From positions 118,614,309 to 118,678,308 of the forward strand of contig JAUMIR010000002.1 of NCBI GenBank assembly GCA_030847615.1: a DNA stretch of 64,000 bases, written 5' to 3'. The stretch's first letter is position 1, and every line of letters begins with the position of its first letter. The notes beneath the pieces are model-generated. The model worked only from the letters and a program-made list of their open reading frames with translations, was not told where the DNA came from and searched no databases. Origin of the DNA: Gambelia wislizenii (taxonomy: Eukaryota > Chordata > Lepidosauria > Squamata > Crotaphytidae). The translations under genes and the position numbers were made by a program. Below are positions 32,719 to 43,250 of the stretch, piece by piece.

Positions 32719-32814
32719 TATTTGCTTAGAGCTCAGTTGGATCTACTACAAGTAGTTTTCAAGGAGATCGCCAGCTTGGTCTGTTCCAGCCAGGCATGGA
32801 GGAGGGGTGGAGGA

Positions 32815-32985
32815 ATCTAGCAGCACCTTTGAGGCTAATTGGCCTCAAAGGCTAACTGGCCTATACATGAGCTTTCATGTATATCAATCCACTTTTTTTC
32901 AGGTGCACTGAACTCAGTTCTCACCTGAATCGAGTTAGTCTCAAAGGAGCTGCTGGATTCTTATTAGAAGTAAGGAGGGCTTATA
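32815..32985. mobile_element. Palindromic repeat with 'tagcacctttgag' arms (diverged)
   Basis: 'ctagcagcacctttgaggcta' near 32817 is inverted against 'tagtctcaaaggagctgctgga' near 32936. Same family as 19503-19697, with an extra local duplication of 'ggcctcaaaggctaac'. Confidence 0.55.
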
Positions 32986-33064
32986 AAAATCCATGTTAGT
33001 CCACACTACAAAAAGGAACAAGATGGCCTTTGATCATTTGTGCCCCTAAAGAGGCCTCTTGGGG

Positions 33065-33662
33065 GCCTCAGCAGTGTGATGCAGCAGCTAAAAAAGCCAA
33101 TGTGATTCTAGGCTGCATCAGTAGGAGTATAGTGTCTAGATCAAGGGAATTTATAGCGCCACTCTATTCTGCTTTGGTGTCCAGTTCTGAGCACCACAGT
33201 CCCAGAAAGATATAGACAAGCTGGAATGTGTCGGAGGAAGGCAACCAAAATGGTGGGAGATCTGGAAGCCTTGTCCTGTGAGGAACAACTTAGGAAGGTG
33301 GGCACTGGAGAAGTGAAGATTAAGAGGTGACATGATAACAATGTTTAAGTATTTGAAGGATGTCATACTGAGGATGGAACAAGCTTGTTTTCTGCTGCTC
33401 AAGAGACTAAGACACGGAGCAATGGACTAAACTACAGGAAAAGAGTTTCCACCTAAACATTAGGAAGAATTTCCTGACAGCAAGAGTTGTTCAACAATGG
33501 AATACACTACCCCAGAATGTGGAGGAGTCTCCTTCTTTGGAGATTGTTAGACAGAGGCTGGATGACCGTCTGTTGGGAGTACTTTGGTGGTGCATTCCTT
33601 CATGGCAGGGGGTTGGATTAGATGGCCCTTGTGGTCTCTTCCAACTCTATGATTCTAAGTAG
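33065..33662 (+). mobile_element. CR1 LINE 3' part
   Basis: Starts within 'QQCDAAAKKANVILGCISRSIVSRSRE' and runs through the C-terminal coding region to 'ccaactctatgattct'. Frames are broken by small indels. Confidence 0.85.
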
Positions 33663-34465
33663 ATCAGTAATTGTTTAGCACTTGCTTCCATAGGACTGCA
33701 AAGGCATACATCCTGAAATGGGAGGAACCTCCTCCCTACCCCCCGCCACGCACACACTGAATTCATTAGTTTCATGGGCTCTGAGTTATATGGATTATCT
33801 GTGTAATTCACCAAAGGAATCACTGTCGCTTAAGATAATTTTATACTGGGAAGATGCAAGTTTTATATTTGATTTGTGTGAGATTTGCCTTTCCTGTGGA
33901 TCCGTTACACAGAGCACAGTGACCAGATGGCTTGAAACCCTGTCTTGCTTCACTGGTAGACACAGTCTCATTCTGCACAGGCCACTAAGCATCACACAGA
34001 TGGAAAGGGGTATTTGGTCACTGCCAGCATCAACCGTATCTGATTCAGTGCCTACGAGGGGCATAAAGAGGTTAATTATCTTCTTTAAAACGATATTTCA
34101 TGCTTGTGGGCTGCTAGCTTACTTTATGTTGCAAACTGTTCAGAAATCCTCAGGAAAATATTTTTAATGGGACCAATTGTACCAGTTAATCAGGACGCAG
34201 GTAATTAGGAACAAGCCACCCAAATCCGATATGCTCTGGCACCTCTCAGCAGAATGCAGAGCTGCTTTATCAGGTTAGCTCAGAGCTGTTCTCTTGCATA
34301 CCTGAGACACCCTTCATAGCACACCCCAACTTCTGAAACCAGCCTCCCCCACTCCCAGTACAGTGTAATAATTTGCAGCTCAGCAGAGTGTGAGCTACCA
34401 GTTTGTTTATCATGATCCTCCGAAAACACAGGCAAGAAGGAAGGGTATAGATACCTTGTTCATAT
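33663..34465. other. No gene recognised
   Basis: The frame at 33718-34167 has no recognisable domain. No repeats are identified. Confidence 0.4.
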
Positions 34466-34469
34466 CTGT

Positions 34470-34545
34470 CTAGATGTAAGCCCCACTGAGAACAATGGGA
34501 CTCACTTCTAAGTAGACATATAGAGATTTGTGCTGTATGTTGTTT
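34470..34545. repeat. Short interspersed repeat fragment
   Basis: 'atgtaagccccactgagaacaatgggactcacttctaagtagacat' is a text I associate with a widespread amniote repeat. The family name is not certain. Confidence 0.3.
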
Positions 34546-34679
34546 ATCCAAGCATTCATTGCAAGCCATGTAATCATGTCTAGCTGTATTGTTGTCCTGG
34601 GAGTAGTTGGGGTGGGATGGGGGTAAACATATATAATTTTATATGAATAAATTGTTTGTCATCCCCAGATTACAATTCC

Positions 34680-34689
34680 TGAAGTTATT
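34680..34689. repeat. Target site duplication of the RTE LINE (left)
   Basis: tgaagttatt, repeated exactly at 39891-39900. Confidence 0.85.
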
Positions 34690-34976
34690 CGCTCTGGCTT
34701 TTCTTTGGAAATGAAGATTTAGGAAGGACACATCCCGTGCTTTCTGCAAGCGCACTGATGACTAAAAAGGCCAATCCGAGATGAACAAGTCTGGTTGCAG
34801 AAAACACAGCAGAATGTCGCCTTGGGTGATGTTTCTGTGTTGTGATTCTTTCTGTGTTGTTGCTTCTCTTCAAGACTTGTTTGGCATGAGTTCTCAAATA
34901 AGGCTGCAGCATTGTGGATAGTGTATCTCCATGCCTCCCAATGTGAGGTCAGGGCGGACCATTGTTGGTGATCAAT

Positions 34977-34984
34977 TTGGCTGA
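34977..34984. repeat. Target site duplication of the L1 (left)
   Basis: ttggctga, repeated at 36588-36595 directly after the L1 A-rich tail. Confidence 0.8.
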
Positions 34985-36300
34985 TGCTTTTCCTTTTTCA
35001 AAACTTACCTATAATTATAAATGAAAATCTTTTCAAAACATGGGATAAAGATCTCTTTGCTTTTATATGGCAGAATAAAAAGCCCAGAATAAAGTGGAGA
35101 GTTTTACAAGATGAGAAAGCTAGAGGAGGGTTGGGTCTGCCCAATCTGAAACTCTATCATCAAGCATGTGCTTTGGTTTGGCTTTATGAATGGATTGTGT
35201 TAAAAAATAATAAGCTCTTAACTCTGGAAGGCTCTGATATGAGATTTGGCTTCCATGCCTATATGTGGTATGGAAAGGAAAAGATAGTAGTTTCAGACAT
35301 CATTTTATCAGGAAATCACTTATCGGAGCCTGGAAAAGGGTTAAACAAAACATTTATACTAAGCTTCTTTGGTGGGTCTCGCCATAAGAGGACTTTAGAA
35401 GAGCGGAAATGATCCATCCTGGCTCATGGTGGACATATACAGATATTGTGTCTTTCCAAAAGGATGGATGTAAATTTCAGACCAAAGAGGAATTAGAACA
35501 AGACCAAAGAAGATGTAACTGGTTTCAGTATCAGCAACTTTTTGAAAGATTTAAACTGGATACTAAAAATTGTGGTATTGAAAATTTAAATAATGAATTG
35601 GATAATATAATCTGTGAGGAAGAAGGTTTCAACGTTGCAAAGATCTATAAACTATTGTGAAAATTAGAATTGGAACCAGAAAGCATTAAGGAATATATGA
35701 TAAATTGGTCACAAAATATGGGTAGAAGTATTTTGATAGAGGACTGGGAAGTTTTATGGAAAAAAAAACATAAACTTCTCAATAAACAATGAACTGAGAG
35801 AAAATTGTTATAAACTTATGTTTAGATGGTACCTGACCCCAGCAAAAATGGCAAAAATGTATAAAGAAATGAGACCTAATTATTGGAAATGTGGGGAAAT
35901 TAACGGCTCTTTCTTCCACATGTGGTCGACATGTAAAGCTGCAAAGAAATTCTGGGTAAGCATACATGAAGAGATCACTAGGATAATCAAGAAAAACTTT
36001 AAATTAAATCCAGAATTATATCTGTTGAATAGACTAGACACAGAATTCCCATGAAAATTTAAAAATATTATGCTTTACATGATCACCACGGCAAGGATTG
36101 TTTATGCAAAATATTGGAAACAGGATACTATCCCAGATAAGGACGAATGGATGCTTAAACTATCTGAAGTTGCCCAAATGGAACAGCTAACAGGCTGGAT
36201 TAAACATTCCTCAGTTGAAAATTTCCAAGAAGAATGGAAACCTATAATGGAACACTGGAACAAAAAGTGGAATGGACATATGACTATATGGTTTAAATAG
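34985..36300 (+). pseudogene. L1 ORF2 C-terminal region, broken
   Basis: Pieces read 'WDKDLFAFIWQNKKPRIKWR', 'EKARGGLGLPNLKLYHQA', then after stops and frame changes near 35410, 35658 and 35790 'MFRWYLTPAKMAKMY', the Cys/His motif 'YWKCGEINGSFFHMWSTC' near 35882-35935, and 'KNIMLYMITTARIVYAKYWK' to a TAG at 36298. The order and motifs match the L1 ORF2 C-terminus after the RT domain. The first expected Cys of the CxxC-type motif is Tyr here. It is an inactive fragment. Confidence 0.8.
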
Positions 36301-36587
36301 GAAATTCCTCCACCTGCATTGCAGGTGGGTAAGAGAGATAGTATATGTAATGAAAGTTGAGAATTATGCTTAACTACAATATAGTGGAGGGTTGGTTTTT
36401 TTTATGTATCAAACTGAACCTGTAATATTTAACAGTATGGAAAATACAATTTACACTGAGATTATAGAAAGAACAAATTGTATTTGTTATAAGCCAACTC
36501 AGAGCTGATGAGTTTTGGAAATCTTTGTTTAAAAATTGTGTATAATGGTGGTGTAATTGTGGTTATAAAAATAGTAATTAAAAAAAA
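34985..36587 (+). mobile_element. L1 LINE, 5'-truncated, nested in the RTE LINE
   Basis: About 1.6 kb holding the C-terminal part of L1 ORF2, a 3'UTR of about 280 bp and a short A-rich tail (36580-36587). It is flanked by ttggctga duplications. RTE coding text resumes on both sides, so the L1 inserted after the RTE. Confidence 0.85.
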
Positions 36588-39190
36588 TTGGCTGAGCCTG
36601 AGATGTTGTTTCAGGGAGTCCCTGTATCATTTTTTTGGGAGTGCCCCTCTTACGCTGACCTGTGGCAAGTTCACCGTAGAGTACTATTTTTGGGAGGAGA
36701 TGGTCCTCCATCCTAGAAACATGCCCTGCCCAATGCAGCTGTGTTCTCAATATCATGGCCTCAATGCTGGTGATCCCTGCTTGCTCAAGGACAGCAACAT
36801 TCATCACATAGTCAGTACAGTGTATATTTAGGCTTGTGCGTATACAGTGCTGATGAAAGCATTCAAGGAGTCGTAGGTGGTGGCGATAGGTGACCCATGT
36901 TTCAGATCCATAAAGGAGAATAGACAGTACAATGGCTCTATACACACTGATTTTTGTGCTTTGCCTCAGATGTTTATTACTCCAGACTCTTTTGTAAAGT
37001 CTTCCAAATGCGCTATATGCCTTTGCTAATCTGTGATCGATCTCTTTGTCAATCTTGGCATCTGAGGAGATGTTGCTTCCCAGGTAGGTGAACTGCTGAA
37101 TGGACTTAAGCACAGATTTGCCGACGCCAATGTGGGGATGGTGGTGTTCGTCCTGTGGTGCAGGCTGGTAAAGAAGTTCCGTTTTCTTAAGGTTGACTTC
37201 CAGCCCAAACAGTTCTGCAGCTGTTGCGAAGTAGGATGTTAGGTGCTGCAGAGCAGCTTCTGTGTGGGCAACAAGGGCAGCAGCAGCAGCGAAGAGCAGC
37301 TCATGGACCAGATAGTTCAGAGTCTTAGTGTGGGCCCTCAGACGGCTTAAGTTAAACAAGCTACCATCAGTACGGTAACGTATATGGATGCCGTCGTCTT
37401 CTTCAAGCTCTGCCGTAGCCCTTTGGAGCATCATGCTGAAGAAGATTGTAAATAAAGTTGGCACAAGAACACAACCTTGCTTCACTCCATTAGTTATTAG
37501 AAAGGGCTCTGAAAGAGCATTGCCATATCTGACTTGACCACCCTGGCCCTCGTGTAGCAAGATAATCATTTTAAGGAATTTGGGGGGACATCCTAGTCTT
37601 TCCAGGATCTGCCACAGACCTTTTCTACTCAAGGTGTCGAAGGCTTTGGTGAGGTCGACAAATGTTACATAGAGACCCTTGTTCTGCTCCCTACATTTTT
37701 CTTGCAGTTGTCTAAGGGCAAATACCATGTCTGTAGTACTCCTATTGGCTCTGAAGCCACATTAACTTTCAGGAAGAAGTTCTTCTGCAATGACAGGAAC
37801 TAATCTGTTCAGGAGTATCCTTGCAAGGATTTTTCTAGCAATAGAGAGCAGTGTTATGCCTCGGTAGTTTGAGCAATTGGATTTTGCTCCTTTTTTCTTG
37901 TACAGGGTGATGATGACTGCATCTCGGAGATCTGATGGCAGTTCCCCTTTTTCCCAGCAATTCACAAGGAGTTCGTGGAATTTATCGTGGAGTGCATGAC
38001 CTCCATGTTTCCAAACGTCAGGTGGGATTCCATCAATCCCAGCTGACTTGCCGTTTTTCATCTGCTGTATGGCCTTAAGAATCTCTTCCAAAGTGGGAGC
38101 TATGTCCAATTCATTTTTCATCGGTTTTTGTATCATATGTTGGATAGCTGAGCCTTGGACTACTCGGTTGGCACTAAAGAGACTTTGAAAATGTTCAGCC
38201 CATCGATTCAGGATGGAGGCTTTATCAGTAATTAATGTTTGACCATCTGTTCTGTATAAGGAGCTTTGGACCTGATAGGTAGGTCCAACACTGCTTTAAG
38301 AGCTTCATAAAATCCTCTATGATCACCCAGATTTGCACAGTGTTGTATCTTTTCTGCTATATTGATCCACCACTTGTCTCGGAGTTTTTGTTGAAGTTTA
38401 GTACATGTGAGATGGAAAGCTGCTTTTCTTACATGGCATTTTCTTACGAGGTGATGATCTGTTTGGCATTCTGCACTGGGCATCACTCGGGTATGACGGA
38501 CATCGCGAATGCTTCTCTGGCGGACTAGAACATAGTCAATGAGGTGCCGATGTTTGGATTGGGGATGCATCCAGGTTGTCTTCAAGCTATCTTTCTGCTG
38601 AAAGATGGTGTTTGTAATAGTCAGCTGTTGTTCTGCACAGAACTCTAGCAAGAGGCGTCTGTTAATATTGCAATTTCCAACACCATGCTTGCCTAAGACA
38701 CCTGTCCAGGCTTCGGAGTTCTTTCCTACTCGGACATTGAAGTCACCAAGGATAACAATTTTATCTTCTACAGGGATTTTTTGTATGAGGTGGCGTAGGT
38801 CTGTGTAGAATTTGTCTTTCTCTACAGGGTCGGCTTGCAAAGTTGGGGCATATATACTAAAGAGAACAACATGTGGGAGGCGTAAGGAAATAATGCGATC
38901 AGAGTGGTCCTGTTGGTAAGGTTTTGAGTTTGGAGGCAATGGAGTTTTTAATCATAAAGCCTACTCCTGAAAGATGTTTTTCAGTTTTGGGTTTGCCAGA
39001 CCAGTAAAGTGTGTAGCCGGCACCGTGTTCCTTAAGGCTGCCTTCCTCATGGAGACGAACTTCACTAAGAACAGCGATGTCAATATTAAGTCATGATAGT
39101 TCATGGGCTATTAGAGCAGAACAACACTCAGGCCGTCCACTATCTGCAGAGTCTCACATGGTTCTGATGTTCCAACATGCAAGCATCAGT

Positions 39191-39890
39191 TTATTTACAC
39201 CTTTGGAGACTGGTGTGTGCCTTTGTTTCTTTGCCCTGGTTTGACCGCATCAGAAGATGCCCATTGGCCGCAGCTAGCCAACCAGGTAGATGGGGATGAG
39301 CTTTCATTAGGCCACCTTTTCTAGGCCACTTTCCATATGGAGCAAGCAGTGCTCGACTGTCATCTCCCGGGTCAGCCTCGAGCGACCAAAGTCCTGAACC
39401 GGCTGCACGCAGGGTTGGGTCTGCGGCTTTCAGTGCATCTTTACACCTGCCGTTTCGTCCCTCTCCTATCGCTACAGGGCTTTTTTGGAACTGTATTTGT
39501 CCTTCGAGCCTGTGCAATGGTTTTTTTCTGGTGGAGCGCAGTGTGCACAGAACTGGCCTCACCCTTTAAACCAGAGGTTCATCTGCTGTGGCCTTGCGAG
39601 CATGGACGTAGCAATGAGGTCCTCGGGTCGTAGGTTTGATTAGAGTTTCCTTCTCTTAGATGGTTGACCTTACAGGTTGGACGAGCACCATCTGCCCGGG
39701 TTTGGGATTAGAGTTTTCCTTCTCCTAGGATGATTGCCATAAGGTTAGAGAGCCCATCCTGCCCTTTGACTCTCTTTGGTCTGGCATGGGAGACCCTACC
39801 GGTAGCTATTATGCCACCGCCAGCGTAGCTCAAAACATCATTAGGGTACGCAAGCCTCTCTCTCACGACAAGGGGGCGTCAATGGAGAGG
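39191..39890 (-). promoter_or_regulatory. RTE LINE 5'UTR with internal subrepeats
   Basis: Non-coding leader on the minus strand, shared in its outer ~400 bp with 46502-46923. It contains two related blocks (about 39640-39685 and 39706-39755), each with 'attagagttt..ccttctc.tag'. It probably carries the element's promoter; no motif was identified with certainty. Confidence 0.55.
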
Positions 39891-39961
39891 TGAAGTTATT
39901 ACCAACCTCAGAATACTCATACCACAGTTTATACCTGTGGGTTTTACTAACAAATAAGTAC

Positions 39962-40387
39962 TGGGATGGTGGGAGGTCTGGAAGCCATGACCTATGAGGA
40001 GTGGTTTATGGAGCTGGGTATGTTTAGTTTGGAGAAGAGAAGGTTAAGAGGGGACATGATAGCCATGTTTAAATATTTGAAGGGATCTCGTACTGAGGAT
40101 GGAACAAGCTTGTTTTCTGCTGCTCCAGGACTAGGACACCAAACAATGGGTTCAAACTACAGGAAAAGAGATTCCACCTAAGCATTAAGAAGAACTTCCT
40201 GACAGTAAGAGGTGTTCAGAAGTGGAATGCACTGCCTCAGAGTGTGGTGGAGTCTCCTTCTTTAGAGGTTTTTAAACAGAGGCTGGATGGCCATCTGTCG
40301 GGAATGATTTGAATGTGTATTTTTGCATGGCAGGGGGTTGGAATGGATGGTCCTTGTGGTCTCTTCCAACTCTATGATTCTATGACC
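39962..40387 (+). mobile_element. CR1 LINE 3' part
   Basis: Begins 'gggatggtgggaggtctggaagccatgacctatgagga' and ends 'ccaactctatgattctatga'. The C-terminal coding text is broken by a small deletion near 40125. Confidence 0.9.
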
Positions 40388-40571
40388 ACTATATTCAATG
40401 GCACTTGGTAGTAAGTGTGAATTGGACTTCAGCCTAAAGCACTTCTTAACCACGCAGAGAAAGGAGAAAAACTATGATAGTAGCTTTGTGGACTTTCACA
40501 AAGGTAATGGACACATTCAGATTTGATGGTAATCCAAAATTCTGGCTTATGGGGTCAGTTTAATCATTGGT

Positions 40572-40842
40572 GGGTTTTTTTTTTAAGTTATTTATACGCC
40601 TCTCTTCAGCCACAAGGCTATCAGAGTGGCTTACAAATTGTTTTAAGCAACAGCAGTTTACACAGCTACACTGCAATAAGCTTCCAATGTGTGTTAGCTA
40701 ATTGCCCCCACAAGCCGGGTACTCATTTTACCGACCTACGAAAGGATGGAAGGCTGAGTGAACCTTGGAGCCCGATGGATTGAACTTGCAAAATGGTGAC
40801 TTGCAGTACTGGCATTTAACCACTGCGCCACCATTGCTCCCT
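40572..40842 (-). mobile_element. tRNA-derived SINE with LINE-like tail
   Basis: On the minus strand: 'ggtggcgcagtggttaaatgcc' (A-box), 'aagttcaatcc' (B-box), a body with 'ggctgagtgaacc' against the plus text, and a tail 'gtaagccactctgatagcc..gaagagaggcgtataaata' like the 3' end of CR1/L2-group LINEs, ending in an A-rich run. It differs from the Sauria SINEs, whose tails are BovB-like. Confidence 0.7.
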
Positions 40843-40899
40843 TTGAGGGTAATTTCATTACATTTTTAGCCCCCTCTGGGACTCTCCCGTTAGTTCCTG

Positions 40900-41993
40900 T
40901 TAAAAAAGGTTTTCCCCTGGGCCTATAATGATCCAGAGAGGGCCAGAAACATGGTGAAATTTCCCCTTACAGGAACATGGAAACATCTTTGGACAAAAGT
41001 CATTTCTAAATTGGTGAGGGGTGTAGTGAGGGTGTGGCCCTCCAAGGTCCCCTTGGGGTCCAGTGTAGACCCTTACACCTTGACAGTTGCCCACCCTGTG
41101 TGATGTTAATAAAGCCAGTGTCACCCCGACCACCGATGGTGTCATGGGGTGGGATTTGGCCTCTCCGCCCCTGCCCCCAGTTTTGCCACTGCCACCCCTA
41201 CTGCATGGCTTTGTCCTCCCAGATTCTAATGGCCTTTCACTTTGGATGTGAAAGTGAAGTTCATGGAGTTTGTGCCAGTCCCATAACTCCAGAATCCCAA
41301 TGCCATTATTCAAAAGGACTCAAAACATTCCCATTCGCTCCGCTATCCCTCTGTAGCTCTCTGTCACTCTTCTCCTTCCTTCCCCATCACCACCATGAAC
41401 ATTCTCTCTCTCTCTCTCTCTGACCCTGTCTAAATGGTGAAAACACCCCTCATGGGATTTGCTGGGAATCATACCTGTCTAAACAGGATCCAGTGCCAAT
41501 CCACACTGTTCAGAAGGAGGGGAGCCCAAAAGGCAAAAACAATGTGGTAAAAGCCTTCACATATTTCCCCGTATTTTTTCACAGACTGCTTGTTTCGACT
41601 ATAGAACAATGAAAAACTCGAAGGGAAGCACAGAGCTGATTAACTGGGCGATAGCAGGGGCGGGGCTTGCTAAGAGGGCATGCGCCCACCGCTGCCATGT
41701 TGGATTTTCACTTTAATAATTGCTCGCTAAGGTGGTAAAAGGGATCAATATTTTCTGTTTTGCTTTGGAGAATCGCTCTCCAGCACACCTTGGGATGACT
41801 TTTAAAAAACAAAACACAACCTGGCAGTAATGAAGAACTAACATGAGTAAATCACTTGAGGCCGCCATTAGGAACGTGAGGCTTATGGGAGCTTCTGAGG
41901 CCAGAAAAACCATTTGGACATGTTGCTGCTGCTGCGAGATGCCAATAGTATGAGGTATTTGGGATTTTTTTCCCCCTCATGTAGATGGGCCCT

Positions 41994-42066
<73 letters not shown>

Positions 42067-42460
42067 TGTTAGTATCCAACATTAAGATTAAGTGGTCAGG
42101 AAGACATTGTTGGACACTATATTAGGACTGTTACTTATTAGATCAAGAAAAAAAAAAGAGGGAAAAGAGCACAATGTCAACTGTTATAACAAAGGAAAGG
42201 AAACTGAAGTTTAGGTGAAGAGCTGTTCAAAGAGAATGCCAGGAGAACAGGACTTGGATGTGAAGGTGTGCTGCAGGTGCAAACAAAGAGTTCATATCCC
42301 AACTGCAGAACTTGAATATTAGAAACCCTGGGGAAAACAGCAAAAAGTCTGGTTCCACCATAGAAATGGGTTTACTGAGATGCCACAAGAATGTTGTTGT
42401 TTTCGATGCAGTTGTCTAATACAGCAGTCCTTCTGGAAATTATCATAGTGGAAGAGACCC
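40900..42460. other. No gene; simple repeats
   Basis: Contains (CT)n at 41402-41423 and a long (CT)n/(CA)n tract at 41994-42066. Text near 41095-41150 ('gtgtcaccccgaccaccgatggtgtcat') resembles the hAT-like MITE interior at 42496-42587. Confidence 0.5.
41994..42066. repeat. (CT)n-(CA)n microsatellite
   Basis: About 60 bp of ctct with one ttt interruption, then cacacacacac. Confidence 0.9.
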
Positions 42461-42461
42461 T

Positions 42462-42812
42462 GCTGTTGTGGTGGTGGTGGTTGTGTACCTTCAAGCAGTG
42501 GTGGCAGTAGGGGATTGCGAAGAGGCTGAACTGCACCAGATGACACCGTCGGAAGGAAGGGTAACACTGGCCTTAGTAATGCCACAGCCTTCAAGTTGTT
42601 TCTGACTTATGGTGACTCTAAGGCAAACCTATCACAGGGTTTTCATGGCAAGATTTTCTCAGGGGGTTGCCTTTGCCTTCCTCTGAGGCTGAGAAAGTGT
42701 GACTTCCTCGAGGTCACCCACTGGGTTTCTATAGCTCAGTGAGGATTTGAACCCTGTCCTCCAGAGTTGTAGTCCAATACTCAAACCACTACACCACACT
42801 GGTTCTCAGAGC
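42462..42812 (-). mobile_element. Sauria-type SINE (copy 2), interrupted by a 92-bp MITE
   Basis: On the minus strand the head lies at the right: 'agtgtggtgtagtggtttgag' (A-box) and 'agggttcaaatcc' (B-box), with the tail 'gacttgaaggt' plus acaaccaccacc at the left. The insertion at 42496-42587 is in the tail junction. Confidence 0.8.
42496..42587. mobile_element. 92-bp hAT-like MITE with 8-bp target duplication
   Basis: It starts cagtggtggcagtaggggat and ends ..ttagtaatgccacag. It is flanked by the exact 8-mer ccttcaag at 42488-42495 and 42588-42595. The 8-bp duplication and CAGTGG-type ends indicate the hAT superfamily. Confidence 0.8.
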
Positions 42813-42889
42813 CCCTATAGCAGCTCTGAAAGGAAGTCTTAACATGCATAGATGCACATTATCCGTTATGCACATCGCATTAGTACCTC

Positions 42890-43250
42890 TTTTCTTTTAA
42901 TGTACGGACTTGCTTTATTAGTCTACAGGACACTTCAAACTACTTACAAGTGTTAAAAACACATTTAACAAAACATAATCATAGCCAGGGAAGAACAGCA
43001 GCAGAAATTAAAATAGAACTGCCGTTCCATTTATTAAAAAAAGAAAAAATATTCAAATGTTGAATCAAACCCAAACCCTGATGTTCTTTTAAAAGCCTGG
43101 GGAAATATGTACCAGGCGAAACTCTCTAGAAAGAGATTTCAGTAGCTGCAGGTGCCACAATAGAAGCAGTCCTTTTGATAGCTTTTATATTCTAAAAATA
43201 TGCAGAAATGTATGGGGCCTTTAAAATAGGAAGGTATCTTATGCTTCTGT
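42890..43250 (-). mobile_element. L2-group LINE 3' fragment
   Basis: 'cttcaaactacttacaag..ttaaaaaca' and 'agcctggggaaa.atgt' (plus) read as the worn 3'UTR and end of an L2/CR1-group LINE on the minus strand. Confidence 0.4.

Larger units (their letters stand above)
34700..39186 (-). pseudogene. RTE-clade LINE ORF: endonuclease and reverse transcriptase, broken
   Basis: A start at 39186 gives MLACWNIRTM followed at once by TGA (39154-39156). Endonuclease text continues: 'ALIAHELS', 'IDIAVLSEVRLHEEGSL', 'SGVGFMIKNS', 'GDFNVRVGKNSEAWTGVLGK', 'KTTWMHPQSKHRHLIDYVLV' and 'CQTDHHLV'. The RT runs from 38136 ('NGKSAGIDGIPPDVWKHGG', 'NYRGITLLSIARKILARILLNRL'). It is cut by TAA at 37762-37764 and resumes at 37728 with 'VDLTKAFDTLSRKGLW' and 'NGVKQGCVLVPTLFTIFFSMML'. 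The catalytic FADD position reads FAAA near 37280. After the L1 interruption the C-terminal part is at 34976-34700. Frames also change between endonuclease and RT. No functional product is expected. Confidence 0.85.
34690..39890 (-). mobile_element. RTE-clade LINE, apparently full length, containing a nested L1
   Basis: On the minus strand from 39890: a 5'UTR of about 700 bp, an ORF with AP endonuclease then reverse transcriptase and a C-terminal Cys/His finger, ending at 34690. A 10-bp target duplication, tgaagttatt, flanks the whole. The L1 and its 8-bp duplication occupy 34985-36595, so the RTE itself is about 3.6 kb, a normal length for the clade. The element at 46421-46923 shares both termini, which confirms the boundaries. 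Exact subfamily (Rex3-like or other) cannot be decided by eye. Confidence 0.85.

Noticed and set aside
35409..35660. Independent host gene
   Set aside because: It is the middle of the broken L1 ORF2 C-terminus, bounded by the L1 target duplications.
41994..42066. CRISPR-like or satellite array
   Set aside because: Dinucleotide microsatellite only; no spacers and a eukaryotic context.
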